64,000 nt of DNA from Paenibacillus_G filicis (GCF_038070315.1 NZ_JBBPCC010000011.1:176753-240752); one strand, 5' to 3'. Numbered from the stretch's first letter, positions 41,656-50,393 are shown. Made by a program: numbers and translations. The notes: a model not told the origin generated them from the letters alone.

Positions 41656-42966
41656 ATGAGAGACGCATTGAAAATTGCAATTATTGGCGGCGGGTCCTCT
41701 TATACGCCGGAGATTGTGGAAGGGTTTATTTTGCGCTATGCGCAGCTGCCGGTGAAGGAGCTCTGGCTCGTGGACGTGGAGGAAGGCCGGCATAAGCTGG
41801 AGATCGTCGGCAGTCTGGCGAAGCGGATGATCGAGAAGTCGGGTCTGCCGATCGAGGTGCATCTGACCCTGGACCGTCGGAAAGCGATCGAGGGTGCCGA
41901 CTTCGTCTCCACGCAGATGCGCGTGGGGCTGCTCGAAGCCCGGAAGTGGGATGAGCATATCCCGAATAAATACGGCGTTATCGGCCAGGAGACGACCGGA
42001 CCGGGCGGCATGATGAAGGCGCTCCGGACGATTCCCGTCCTGCTGGATATTTGCCGGGACATCGAAGAGCTGAGTCCGGATGCGTGGCTGCTGAATTTCA
42101 CGAATCCGGCGGGGATGGTGACCGAGGCGATTCATAAATACTCGAAGGTCAAAAGCATCGGCCTCTGCAATGCGCCGATCGGGCTGCACAAGTGGCTGAT
42201 GAATAAATATGAGGTGCCTGCCGGGCAGATCTATACCGAGTTCGTCGGCTTGAACCATCTGCACTGGGTGACGCGCGCGGAAATCAATGGCGTAGACAAG
42301 CTGCCCGAGCTGTTGGACCGGCGTGAAGAATATAGCGGCAAGAATGTGCCCGCGAGCGAATGGGACGCGGATTTCCTGCGCTCCTTGCAGGCGCTGCCTT
42401 CGTATTATCTGAAGTACTTTTATATGACGGATGCGATGCTTCAGGAACAGCTGGATTCCATGAAAGCGAACGGAACGCGCGCCGAGGTAGTGAAGCGGGT
42501 CGAGGACGAGCTGTTCGAGCTGTACAAGGACCCGGAGCTGCAGGAGAAGCCGAAGCAGCTGGAGAAACGGGGCGGTGCCTACTACTCGGAGGCGGCCGTG
42601 AACCTGATGGATTCGCTGTACAATGACCGCAAGAACATTCAGACGCTGAATGTGATCAATGGCGGCATCATCGATTTCCTGCCGGCCGATGCCTGCATCG
42701 AGGTAAACTGCATCGTGACCGGCCAAGGTCCGGTGCCGCTTGCGCTGACCAAGGTGCCTGAGCATGTCAAGGGTCTGATGCATGCGGTCAAGACGTATGA
42801 ACGACTGACGATCGAGGCGGCCGTACAGGGCAGCCGGGATTTGGCCCTGCAGGCGCTCGTCCACCATCCACTGGTGCCGTCGGTGGGCGTAGCCAAGCCG
42901 CTGCTGGAGGAAATGCTGGATCAAAACAAACCGTATTTGCTGCGTTTTTTCAGTCAGAACGTTTAG
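41656..42966 (+). CDS. GH4 family 6-phospho-beta-glucosidase
   Basis: A 436-residue GH4 enzyme. The NAD-binding start is KIAIIGGGSSYTPEIVEGFI. Later come GQETTGPGGMMKALRTIP, LLNFTNPAGMVTEA, GLCNAPIGLHKWL (the Cys that binds Mn), GLNHLHWV (the metal His) and GGAYYSEAAVNLMDSLYND. GH4 enzymes use NAD and Mn to cleave 6-phospho-glycosides by oxidation-elimination in the cytoplasm. The pattern is that of LicH/CelF 6-phospho-beta-glucosidases. It is unusual beside an ABC importer, because PTS uptake normally supplies the phosphate; the kinase just upstream may replace that step. Last gene of the operon before a terminator. Confidence 0.9.
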   Translation: MRDALKIAIIGGGSSYTPEIVEGFILRYAQLPVKELWLVDVEEGRHKLEIVGSLAKRMIEKSGLPIEVHLTLDRRKAIEGADFVSTQMRVGLLEARKWDEHIPNKYGVIGQETTGPGGMMKALRTIPVLLDICRDIEELSPDAWLLNFTNPAGMVTEAIHKYSKVKSIGLCNAPIGLHKWLMNKYEVPAGQIYTEFVGLNHLHWVTRAEINGVDKLPELLDRREEYSGKNVPASEWDADFLRSLQALPSYYLKYFYMTDAMLQEQLDSMKANGTRAEVVKRVEDELFELYKDPELQEKPKQLEKRGGAYYSEAAVNLMDSLYNDRKNIQTLNVINGGIIDFLPADACIEVNCIVTGQGPVPLALTKVPEHVKGLMHAVKTYERLTIEAAVQGSRDLALQALVHHPLVPSVGVAKPLLEEMLDQNKPYLLRFFSQNV

Positions 42967-42984
42967 CTCACGATTCATATGCCG

Positions 42985-43009
42985 AAGCTCTCTGAGAAGA
43001 GGGCTTTTT
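42985..43009 (+). terminator. Terminator of the LacI/GH4 sugar operon
   Basis: AAGCTCTCT and AGAGGGCTT pair over nine positions with loop GAGA, followed by TTT. Confidence 0.85.
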
Positions 43010-43060
43010 GGCATGCAGCGGAGGCAGCCAGACGAGAACCCGAGTTCACAAAACAGATGG

Positions 43061-43089
43061 TTGTTAACGTGTGCATAACGTGGTATTCT
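43061..43089 (+). promoter_or_regulatory. Candidate promoter of the sugar-acid locus
   Basis: TTGTTA (43061-43066) and TATTCT (43084-43089) are 17 bp apart, 20 bp before the ATG at 43110. The GTTA...TAAC bases at 43063-43079 make a loose palindrome within the spacer that could be a LacI-type operator. Confidence 0.45.
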
Positions 43090-43109
43090 GAATCATAAGA
43101 GGTGAACGT

Positions 43110-45395
43110 ATGAGCGATGTGACGATCAAGGATATCGCCCGCATGGCCGGCGTTTCTCATACTACGGTCTCCCGGGCTTTGAATGATAGCCCGTTGATCA
43201 ATCCGGAGACGAAGGAAAGAATCAAATCCATCGCCGGCAGTATGAATTACACGCCCAATTATAGCGCCAAAAGCCTCGTGCTGGACCGCTCGTATAACCT
43301 CGGCTTGTTCTTTACGACTCTGCATCAGGGAACCTCGTCAGGCTTCTTGTACGCAGCTCTGCGCGGGGTGAACGATGTAATCAAGGATGGCTACAATTTG
43401 ATCGTACGGGGAATCGACGACTTCAAGAGCTATCATCACGTCAACCGTAAGAGCTTTGACGGCATCATCGTGATGAGCCAGAGTGCAGCGGATCAGCCGT
43501 TTATCGAGTATGCGGCGGAGCGGGGCATCCCTCTGATCGTGCTGAACCGGCAGATTGAGATGGAAGGCGTCTGGAATTTCGTTCCCGACGATCAAAGCGG
43601 CGCCTACCGGATCACCGAGTATTTGCTGGAATGCGGTCACCGGCGGATTGCGATTATCGAAGGAAAACGGGGCTTCAAATCCTCCCATGCCCGCAAGGCG
43701 GGGTATTTGGAGGCGCTTCACGCGGCGGGAATCCTTCCCGAGGATGAGCTGTGCCTGCGCGGGGAGTATGATTTCGAAAGCGGCTACCGGGCGATGGAGC
43801 GGATCCTGCAGCTGAAGGAAAGGCCAACCGCCGTATTTTGCAGCAGCGACGATATGGCTCTGGGAGCTGTGAAAGCGGCCACGGAGCGAGGAGTCCGCGT
43901 GCCCGACGACCTGTCCGTTGCCGGGTTTGACGATACGCTGTATTCGGCGTTTATTACGCCTGCGCTGACGACCGTCCGCCGTCCGATTGAGGAGATGAGC
44001 CGGGTCGGCGCCGAGAAGCTGGTAGCGCTTATCGAGAAGAAGCAGGTGGAAGATCACAAACGAATGTTTCGCACGGAGCTCGTGATCCGCGATTCCGTGA
44101 AACCGATATCGGAGGAGATAGACACGATGAGCGTATTGAGAACGCTGCTGCAAGATATCCCCGTACCGCAGATGGTACGCATCAGACAGAAATTCGACGG
44201 TTCCAAGCTAGAGAATCCGGTGCAGGTGTTGAAGGAAGAGCTGGCGAAGCCAGGCTCTGTTGACCGCATCCTTCCCGGCCAGCGCGTAGCGGTCGCCGTC
44301 GGCAGCCGGGGCGTAGCCAATCTGGCCGAGCTTACGCGGGCGACGATTGAAGCGATCCAGGCAGCGGGCGGGGAGCCGTTCATCGTGCCGAGCATGGGGA
44401 GCCATGGAGGCGCGACAGCCGAGGGGCAGAAGGATGTGCTGCATCATCTCGGAGTGACTGAGGAGGCTATGGGCGCTCCGATCCTGTCCTCCATGGAGGT
44501 CGTCCAGATTGACCAGCTCCCGAACGGGCTGCCCGTTTATGTGGACAAATATGCCTACGAAGCGGATGCCATTGTGGTCATCAACCGTGTGAAGCCGCAT
44601 ACGGCATTCCGCGGACGGATCGAGAGCGGCATGTTGAAGATGATCGCCATCGGTCTGGGCAAGCAGAAGGGAGCCGAGGCCTGCCATCAGCTTGGCTTCA
44701 AATACATGGCCGAGAATGTGCCGGCTATGGCCCGGATCATGATCGACAAGCTGCCGATCGTGTTCGGCGTCGCGCTGGTCGAGAATGCGTATGACGAGAC
44801 CTGCATCGTCGAGGTGCTGCCAGCCGAGAAGATGGAGGAGCGCGAGGTTCACCTGCTGGAGGTGGCCAAAGCCCGCCTGCCAAAAATTTTATTCGATCAG
44901 ATTGACGTGCTGGTGATCGATTATATCGGTAAAAACATCAGCGGCGACGGCATGGACCCGAATGTAACGGGCCGCTATCCGACTCCTTATGCCCATGGCG
45001 GTCCTGATGTGTCCAAGATGGTCGTGCTCGACCTGACGCCGGAGACCAAGGGGAATGCCAACGGCGTCGGTACCGCGGACTTCACTACGCAGCGCCTGGT
45101 CGATAAAACGAACTTGGCGGCTACCTACGCCAATGGCCTGACCTCCACGGTGTGTGCACCGACCAAAATCGCCACGACGCTGGAGAACGATTACTATGCG
45201 ATCAAAGCTGCCGTGAAGACGTGCAACATTCTCGATTATACGAAATGCCGTCTGGTGCGCATCCAGGATACGCTTCATCTGGGCGAGATCGAAATTTCCG
45301 TGAATTTGCTGGAAGAAGCGCAGCAGCACCCGGATATTGAAGTGATATCCGAGCCGTATGAGCTGCCTTTCAACGAACAAGGCAACCTGAGATAA
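43110..45395 (+). CDS. LacI-type regulator fused to LarA-like (DUF2088) domain
   Basis: One uninterrupted 761-residue ORF made of two normally separate proteins. Residues 1-339 are a complete LacI repressor: HTH TIKDIARMAGVSHTTVSRAL, effector domain, and the usual C-terminal RRPIEEMSRVGAEKLVALIE. Residues 340-761 are a full-length DUF2088 / lactate-racemase-domain protein: VAVAVGSRGVANLAELTRAT, VPSMGSHGGATAEGQKD, INRVKPHTAFRGRIESGMLK, ISGDGMDPNVTGRYPTPY. The junction holds ATG 44127 with GGAGGA eleven bases upstream, so the second half may also be made alone. The next frame has stops at 44098 and 44119, so a single indel would separate the genes. The DUF2088 family includes Ni-pincer hydroxyacid racemases and epimerases; the kinase and dehydrogenases downstream suggest a sugar acid as substrate. 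Confidence 0.8.
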   Translation: MSDVTIKDIARMAGVSHTTVSRALNDSPLINPETKERIKSIAGSMNYTPNYSAKSLVLDRSYNLGLFFTTLHQGTSSGFLYAALRGVNDVIKDGYNLIVRGIDDFKSYHHVNRKSFDGIIVMSQSAADQPFIEYAAERGIPLIVLNRQIEMEGVWNFVPDDQSGAYRITEYLLECGHRRIAIIEGKRGFKSSHARKAGYLEALHAAGILPEDELCLRGEYDFESGYRAMERILQLKERPTAVFCSSDDMALGAVKAATERGVRVPDDLSVAGFDDTLYSAFITPALTTVRRPIEEMSRVGAEKLVALIEKKQVEDHKRMFRTELVIRDSVKPISEEIDTMSVLRTLLQDIPVPQMVRIRQKFDGSKLENPVQVLKEELAKPGSVDRILPGQRVAVAVGSRGVANLAELTRATIEAIQAAGGEPFIVPSMGSHGGATAEGQKDVLHHLGVTEEAMGAPILSSMEVVQIDQLPNGLPVYVDKYAYEADAIVVINRVKPHTAFRGRIESGMLKMIAIGLGKQKGAEACHQLGFKYMAENVPAMARIMIDKLPIVFGVALVENAYDETCIVEVLPAEKMEEREVHLLEVAKARLPKILFDQIDVLVIDYIGKNISGDGMDPNVTGRYPTPYAHGGPDVSKMVVLDLTPETKGNANGVGTADFTTQRLVDKTNLAATYANGLTSTVCAPTKIATTLENDYYAIKAAVKTCNILDYTKCRLVRIQDTLHLGEIEISVNLLEEAQQHPDIEVISEPYELPFNEQGNLR

Positions 45396-45409
45396 AGGAG
45401 TTCAACAAC

Positions 45410-46954
45410 GTGCATAAGCCCTATATGATTTCCGCAGATATCGGGACGACGAGCGCGAAGACGCTGCTGTTCGACCGGAGCGGCCGGATTTTGGCCTCCC
45501 ATGCGGTAGAATATCCGCTTCATACGCCTACGCCGGACACGGCTGAGCAAGATCCTGAGCAAATCTTCCAGGCGGTGCTGGCCGGCATCCAGTCCGTTGT
45601 CTCCCAAGGCGCAGTCCGCATCGGGGAAGTGCTGTGCGTATCTTTCAGCTCCGCGATGCACAGTGTGATCGCAGTCGATGAGGCTTTCCGTCCGCTGACG
45701 CCATGCATCACCTGGGCGGATAACCGCAGCGTGGGCTATGTCCAGAAGCTTAAGGTAAATGCCGCCGGGCATGACATCTATCTGCGGACCGGTACGCCGA
45801 TCCATCCGATGAGTCCGCTGCTCAAGCTGATGTGGTTCCGTGACAACCGTCCGGAGCTGTTTGCTTCTGCGCATAAATTCATCGGGATCAAGGAATATGT
45901 CTTCGCACGGCTGTTCGGCGAGTGCGTGATCGACCATTCGATCGCGAGCGCCACCGGCTTGTTCAACCTGCGCCAGTTGGATTGGGATACTGGGGCGCTG
46001 GCTGCGTGCGGCGTGCGGCGGGAGCAGCTGTCGCGTCCGGTGCCGACCACGCATATCGTGCAGGGCCTGCGGCAGACCGACGCGGCTTATCTGGGCCTTG
46101 CGGCAGATACGCCGTTTGTCGTCGGCGCTTCGGACGGCGTCCTGGCCAACCTGGGCGCAGCGGCTTTCGAGCCGGGCGTCTATTCAGTGACCATCGGAAC
46201 GAGCGGCGCGGTTCGCGGCGTTGTGCGCGAGCCTGTGACGGATCCCAAGGGCCGGTTATTTTGCTACGCGCTCAAGGAGGATTTCTGGGTTGTCGGCGGT
46301 GCGATCAACAACGGCGGCATTATGTTCCGCTGGGTCCGCGATCAGCTTGCTACGGCTGAGGCAGAGGAAGGCCGCCGTCTCGGGATGGACCCGTACGATT
46401 ATTTGACCCAATTGGCTGCGGGTGTGGCTCCGGGCTCGGGCGGGCTGATCTTTCTGCCGCTGCTGGCGGGCGAACGCGCTCCCTACTGGAATGCGAATGC
46501 GCGCGGTGTGTTTTTCGGACTGTCTCTGTACCACCAGAAGCCGCATATGATCCGCTCTGTCCTGGAAGGCGTGATGTACAGGATCCATTCCGTTGTACAG
46601 GCGCTGGAGGAGCTGAGCGGACCAACGAAGGAGATCCGGGCTTCGGGCGGGTTTGCCCGGTCGCCGTTCTGGCTGCAGATGATGGCGGACGTGTTGGGCA
46701 GTCCGGTCGCCGTACCGGACACGATCGAGGCGTCCGGTGCGGGAGCGGCTTTGCTCGGCATGCTGGCTACCGGAGAGATTGCAGACTTCTCCGGTGCGCA
46801 TGAATGGGTGAGGGTCCACCATACGCTGCAGGCGGATACCGGGGCCAATGCCGTCTATAACGAGTTGACGGGTATTTATAGCCGGGTCTATCACCAACTG
46901 AAGGACGAGTTCGACGCGATCGCGGCCTTTCAGCAGAAGTACACGCTCACTTAA
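45410..46954 (+). CDS. gntK: FGGY family gluconokinase
   Basis: A 514-residue FGGY kinase. The first phosphate loop is ISADIGTTSAKTLLFD. Then come SFSSAMHSVIAVDEAFRPLT, ITWADNRSVGYVQKLK, SPLLKLMWFRDNRPELFA, the second phosphate motif SVTIGTSGAVRGVV, FLPLLAGERAPYWNANARGV and the adenosine motif ASGGFARSPFWLQMMADVLG. These are the marks of GntK-type gluconokinases, which make 6-phosphogluconate. AAAGGAG precedes the GTG start. It lies 14 bp after the LacI-DUF2088 gene and 19 bp before an SDR gene. No gluconate permease is nearby. Confidence 0.85.
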   Translation: MHKPYMISADIGTTSAKTLLFDRSGRILASHAVEYPLHTPTPDTAEQDPEQIFQAVLAGIQSVVSQGAVRIGEVLCVSFSSAMHSVIAVDEAFRPLTPCITWADNRSVGYVQKLKVNAAGHDIYLRTGTPIHPMSPLLKLMWFRDNRPELFASAHKFIGIKEYVFARLFGECVIDHSIASATGLFNLRQLDWDTGALAACGVRREQLSRPVPTTHIVQGLRQTDAAYLGLAADTPFVVGASDGVLANLGAAAFEPGVYSVTIGTSGAVRGVVREPVTDPKGRLFCYALKEDFWVVGGAINNGGIMFRWVRDQLATAEAEEGRRLGMDPYDYLTQLAAGVAPGSGGLIFLPLLAGERAPYWNANARGVFFGLSLYHQKPHMIRSVLEGVMYRIHSVVQALEELSGPTKEIRASGGFARSPFWLQMMADVLGSPVAVPDTIEASGAGAALLGMLATGEIADFSGAHEWVRVHHTLQADTGANAVYNELTGIYSRVYHQLKDEFDAIAAFQQKYTLT

Positions 46955-46973
46955 CTAGGGGAGGAAGCGAATC

Positions 46974-47747
46974 ATGGCTTTGAATTTATTCGACTTGACA
47001 GGCAAGACGGCGGTAATCATCGGGGGGAACAGCACGCTTGGCGGTTCGATGGCCGTAGGTCTGGGCGGACACGGAGCGGATGTGGCGATTGTGGGCCGCA
47101 ATCAGGAGAAGGCACGCGAGGTGGCAGCGGCGGTGGAAGCGGCTGGCGGCCGGGCGCGCTGCTTCGAGGCGGACGCAACTAGCACAGAGGATCTGACGCG
47201 GGTTTTGGCTGAGGTGCTCGAATGGACAGGCCGTTGTGACATTCTGATGAACTGTCCGGGCAAGAACAGCGTGACCCCTTTCTTCGATCTGCAGATGGAA
47301 GAGTGGGATTCCATCATGGACGTCAACTTGAAAAGCGTTGTGCTGGCTTGCCAGGTTTTTGGGAAGCATATGGTCGATGCGGGAGAAGGCGGAAGCATCA
47401 TCAATATTTCCTCCGTTTCCTCGGAGCCGCCGCTGTCGCGCGTCTTCACCTATTCGGCCTCCAAGGCGGCTGTCAACAGCGTGACGAAGTTTTTGGCCAA
47501 GGAATTTGCTCCGGCACGCGTGCGTGTTAATGCCATTATCCCAGGATTCTTCCCGGCCGAGCAGAACCGTAAGATTCTCTCTCCAGAGCGTACCGAATCT
47601 ATCATGAAGCATACGCCTATGAACCGTTTTGGCGAGGCGGAGGAGCTGCAGGGAGCGGCTGTCTACCTGGCTTCCGAGAAAGCGTCTAGCTTTGTGACAG
47701 GATCGCTGCTGAGAGTCGATGGCGGCTTCGGATCGATGACGATCTGA
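46974..47747 (+). CDS. SDR family oxidoreductase in the sugar-acid locus
   Basis: A 257-residue short-chain dehydrogenase. It has LTGKTAVIIGGNSTLGGSMA (a GGNSTLG variant of the cofactor loop), NCPGKN where NNAG is usual, catalytic Ser in INISSVSSE, and YSASKAAVNSVTK for Tyr and Lys. The end FVTGSLLRVDGGFGSM is typical. The closest pattern is that of hexonate or gluconate 5-dehydrogenases and fructuronate-type SDRs. GGGGAGGAAGC precedes the ATG. By context it would interconvert a keto-sugar-acid and the acid phosphorylated by the upstream kinase; the substrate is inferred. Confidence 0.85.
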   Translation: MALNLFDLTGKTAVIIGGNSTLGGSMAVGLGGHGADVAIVGRNQEKAREVAAAVEAAGGRARCFEADATSTEDLTRVLAEVLEWTGRCDILMNCPGKNSVTPFFDLQMEEWDSIMDVNLKSVVLACQVFGKHMVDAGEGGSIINISSVSSEPPLSRVFTYSASKAAVNSVTKFLAKEFAPARVRVNAIIPGFFPAEQNRKILSPERTESIMKHTPMNRFGEAEELQGAAVYLASEKASSFVTGSLLRVDGGFGSMTI

Positions 47748-47767
47748 GATGAGGTCTTGAAATTCAA

Positions 47768-47797
47768 TTGATAATGACTGATAATGGGTTCTAAAGT
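47768..47797 (+). promoter_or_regulatory. Candidate promoter of gnd
   Basis: TTGATA (47768-47773) and TAAAGT (47792-47797) are separated by 18 bp. The spacer contains a TGATAATG direct repeat. A CCTGTGCG/CGCACAGG stem (47799-47829) follows in the leader. This suggests gnd is transcribed on its own as well as from upstream. Confidence 0.4.
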
Positions 47798-47870
47798 ACC
47801 TGTGCGCCTTTCATGCTTCAACGCACAGGGGTAAATAAATATTGGATTTTGAGGAAGGAAGAGAAACCAA

Positions 47871-49286
47871 ATGTCCAAACAGCAAATCGGCGTTATCGGT
47901 CTGGCGGTCATGGGGAAAAACCTGGCGCTGAACATCGAAAGCCGCGGTTTTACCGTTTCCGTATTCAACCGCTCCCGCGAAAAAACGGATGTGCTTCTTG
48001 AAGAAGCGAAGGGCAAAAATCTTGTAGGTACATACAGCATCGAGGAGTTCGTGGCCTCGCTGGAAGTGCCGCGCAAGATCCTGATCATGGTTCAAGCAGG
48101 CTTCGCGACTGACGATACGATCAATCAACTCGTTCCGCACCTGGATAAGGGCGATATTATTATTGACGGAGGCAACGCGTTCTTCCCGGATACGCAGCGC
48201 CGCAACAAAGAACTGGAATCGCATGGCATCCGTTTCATCGGTACAGGCGTATCCGGCGGCGAAGAGGGCGCGCTCAAGGGCCCATCGATCATGCCGGGCG
48301 GACAGAAGGACGCTTATGAGCTGGTGGCTCCGATCCTGACGGCGATTTCCGCCAAAGTCGGCGACGATGCATGCTGCACGTATATCGGCCCAGACGGTGC
48401 CGGTCACTACGTGAAAATGGTTCATAACGGCATCGAGTACGGCGACATGCAGCTCATCTGCGAAGCCTACCAGCTGTTGAAGGACGTCCTGGGCGTCAAC
48501 ACGCAAGAGCTGCACGAGATTTTCGCGGACTGGAACCGCGGCGAGCTGGACAGCTACTTGATCGAGATCACGACGGACATCTTCACCAAGTACGACGAAG
48601 AGACCGGCAAGCCGATGGTAGACGTCATTCTCGACTCCGCCGGCCAGAAGGGTACTGGCAAGTGGACAAGCCAAAGCTCGCTTGATCTTGGAGTACCGCT
48701 GTCCATCATCACCGAGTCCGTATTCTCCCGCTTCTTGTCCGCTATGAAGGAAGAGCGCGTGGCAGCAAGCAAAGTGCTCACCGGTCCTGAAGCTAAGCCT
48801 TATGAAGGCGATCGTGCGGCATTCATCGAGGCAGTTCGCAAAGCGCTGTATGCGAGCAAAATCTGCTCCTACGCCCAAGGCTTCGCTCAAATGAGAGCGG
48901 CCAGCGAAGAGTACGGCTGGGATCTGGACTACGGCAGCATCGCGATGATTTTCCGCGGCGGCTGCATCATTCGTGCGCGCTTCCTGCAAAACATCAAGGA
49001 CGCTTACGACCGCAACCCAGAGCTGCGCAATCTGCTGCTTGACGACTACTTCAAGAACATCATCACGAACTACCAGGATGCTTGGAGATCGGTCGTATCG
49101 ACAGCCGTATCCAGCGGGATTGCCGTACCGGCCTTCGCTTCGGCACTGGCTTACTACGACAGCTACCGCACCGAGCGTCTGCCGGCCAACCTGCTTCAGG
49201 CACAGCGCGACTACTTCGGCGCCCACACCTTCAAGCGTTTGGACAAAGAAGGAACCTTCCACTATCAGTGGATCAAAGAGGACTAG
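47871..49286 (+). CDS. gndA: 6-phosphogluconate dehydrogenase (decarboxylating)
   Basis: A 471-residue enzyme of the oxidative pentose phosphate pathway. It has an N-terminal Rossmann domain (IGVIGLAVMGKNLALNIESR, with NRSREKT after strand 2 as in NADP enzymes), GVSGGEEGALKGPSIMPGG in the active site, and KMVHNGIEYGDMQLICEAY with the catalytic Lys and Glu. The all-helical C-terminal domain is SVFSRFLSAMKEERVAAS and RTERLPANLLQAQRDYFGAH. Length equals the family norm, and it resembles the NADP-type GndA of B. subtilis. It follows the gluconokinase and SDR genes, completing a route from sugar acid to ribulose 5-phosphate. Confidence 0.93.
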   Translation: MSKQQIGVIGLAVMGKNLALNIESRGFTVSVFNRSREKTDVLLEEAKGKNLVGTYSIEEFVASLEVPRKILIMVQAGFATDDTINQLVPHLDKGDIIIDGGNAFFPDTQRRNKELESHGIRFIGTGVSGGEEGALKGPSIMPGGQKDAYELVAPILTAISAKVGDDACCTYIGPDGAGHYVKMVHNGIEYGDMQLICEAYQLLKDVLGVNTQELHEIFADWNRGELDSYLIEITTDIFTKYDEETGKPMVDVILDSAGQKGTGKWTSQSSLDLGVPLSIITESVFSRFLSAMKEERVAASKVLTGPEAKPYEGDRAAFIEAVRKALYASKICSYAQGFAQMRAASEEYGWDLDYGSIAMIFRGGCIIRARFLQNIKDAYDRNPELRNLLLDDYFKNIITNYQDAWRSVVSTAVSSGIAVPAFASALAYYDSYRTERLPANLLQAQRDYFGAHTFKRLDKEGTFHYQWIKED

Positions 49287-49627
49287 AAGCGGCTTCGCCC
49301 TTCTCGCCTGCGCGCGTCCTTGTGAAGGCCGTGTGACGCTTCGCGGAGCCAGCTCTTGAGCCGATCGGCCTCCTGGTCGAATCCGTTGCGGCGCTGGATC
49401 AGCATCAGCGAAATCTCGGCAAAATAACGAAAGTTCTGCAGCAGGCGTGGCTGGGAAAGATCCATTAACTCGGGATCTTCCTCAGCCACCTTTTTTTTGA
49501 TATATTCCAGCATCCAGACAATCTCCTCTTTGCATAGAGGGCGTGATGGGTCCATGATCTGATCCAGCTTGCGACGGGTCAGGTCGGTGGCCGAGGCTTG
49601 CTTGGGGGTTAATGCGTTTTGTGTCAT
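49283..49627 (-). CDS. Unrecognised small helical protein
   Basis: A 114-residue, mostly helical, charged protein (MTQNALTPKQASATDLTRRK, IVWMLEYIKKKVAEEDPELM, LLQNFRYFAEISLMLIQRRN). The ATG at 49627 is preceded by AAAGGAG; a longer frame from 49648 is less likely. It ends four bases inside the convergent gnd gene. I recognise no family, membrane segment or catalytic motif. The C terminus is basic (KDARRREGRSRF). Confidence 0.65.
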   Translation of the reverse strand: MTQNALTPKQASATDLTRRKLDQIMDPSRPLCKEEIVWMLEYIKKKVAEEDPELMDLSQPRLLQNFRYFAEISLMLIQRRNGFDQEADRLKSWLREASHGLHKDARRREGRSRF

Positions 49628-49788
49628 ATCGCGGCTCCTTTCGTACAATCAGCCTTAACAGCATTGACGGTTCGGGCTGGAATTTATTCACAACCATCTT
49701 ATGTTTTTACCAACCTTTCTATTCACCTTTAGCAAGCTGTGATATGATAGGGACAGTTTATAGAAGGAATATTCAGGGGTGTTGGACG

Positions 49789-50313
49789 TTGACGAAGCGC
49801 AATGTGGTGTTGATCGGCATGATGGGTACGGGCAAGTCCACCGTCGGTCAGGAGCTCGCTCGCCGGCTCGGCTTTGCTTTTGTAGATTCGGATGCAGAGG
49901 TTGAGCAGCGGCAGGGAATGACTATCAAGGATATGTTCGCGCAGCTGGGCGAGCCGGCCTTCCGCGAGGCGGAGACGGACACCATCCGAACGATTATGGG
50001 CAAGCCCGGTCAAGTGGTCGCCACCGGAGGCGGCGCTGTACTGGCTGAAGCAGGCCGGGCTGCGATGCAAGAGGGAGGCTTCGTGGTAGCGCTGCGGGCC
50101 GGAGTCGAAACGATCATCCGGCGCGTCCGCGAGGATCAGAACCGCCCGCTGCTTCAAGGCGATGTGGAGGAGCGTGTGCGGACGATTATGGAAAGCCGCA
50201 AGCACGCCTATGACTTCGCGGAGCTGAAGGTAGACACGGACGGGCGGAGCGTAGAAGATATTGCCGATGAGATTTGCAGGGCGTGGGCAGCTCTGAGCAC
50301 CGCTCAGGCTTAG
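49789..50313 (+). CDS. aroK: Shikimate kinase
   Basis: A 174-residue shikimate kinase. Walker A is VLIGMMGTGKSTVGQELA; the shikimate-binding motif is FVDSDAEVEQRQGMTI, then FREAETDTIRTI and ATGGGAVL. The lid carries RVREDQNRPLL. It adds phosphate to the 3-OH of shikimate in aromatic amino acid synthesis. I chose the TTG at 49789, giving MTKRNVVLIG, with AGGGGTG upstream; the open frame reaches far upstream without a start that fits the family. AroA, acting one step later, is encoded 1.3 kb downstream, but unrelated genes lie between them. Confidence 0.9.
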   Translation: MTKRNVVLIGMMGTGKSTVGQELARRLGFAFVDSDAEVEQRQGMTIKDMFAQLGEPAFREAETDTIRTIMGKPGQVVATGGGAVLAEAGRAAMQEGGFVVALRAGVETIIRRVREDQNRPLLQGDVEERVRTIMESRKHAYDFAELKVDTDGRSVEDIADEICRAWAALSTAQA

Positions 50314-50322
50314 GAAGTGAAA

Positions 50323-50349
50323 CCCCTCGTCCATATGCACGAGGGGCTT
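50323..50349. terminator. Terminator between aroK and the rhodanese gene
   Basis: CCCCTCGT (50323-50330) pairs with ACGAGGGG (50339-50346) around an 8-base loop. Tails are modestly T-rich (CTTCGATTT on plus; TTTCACTT on minus). Confidence 0.7.
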
Positions 50350-50393
50350 CGATTTGGAACGGATCACAGAGCCGGAGCTGCTGCGAAGAAGTC

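Noticed and set aside
41650..43014. Long open frame antisense to the GH4 gene (454 codons)
   Set aside because: Same reasoning: shadow of a strongly coding sense frame with GH4 motifs; no start signal.
47811..49262. Long open frame antisense to gnd (483 codons)
   Set aside because: Shadow of the 6-phosphogluconate dehydrogenase gene; no motifs and no ribosome site.
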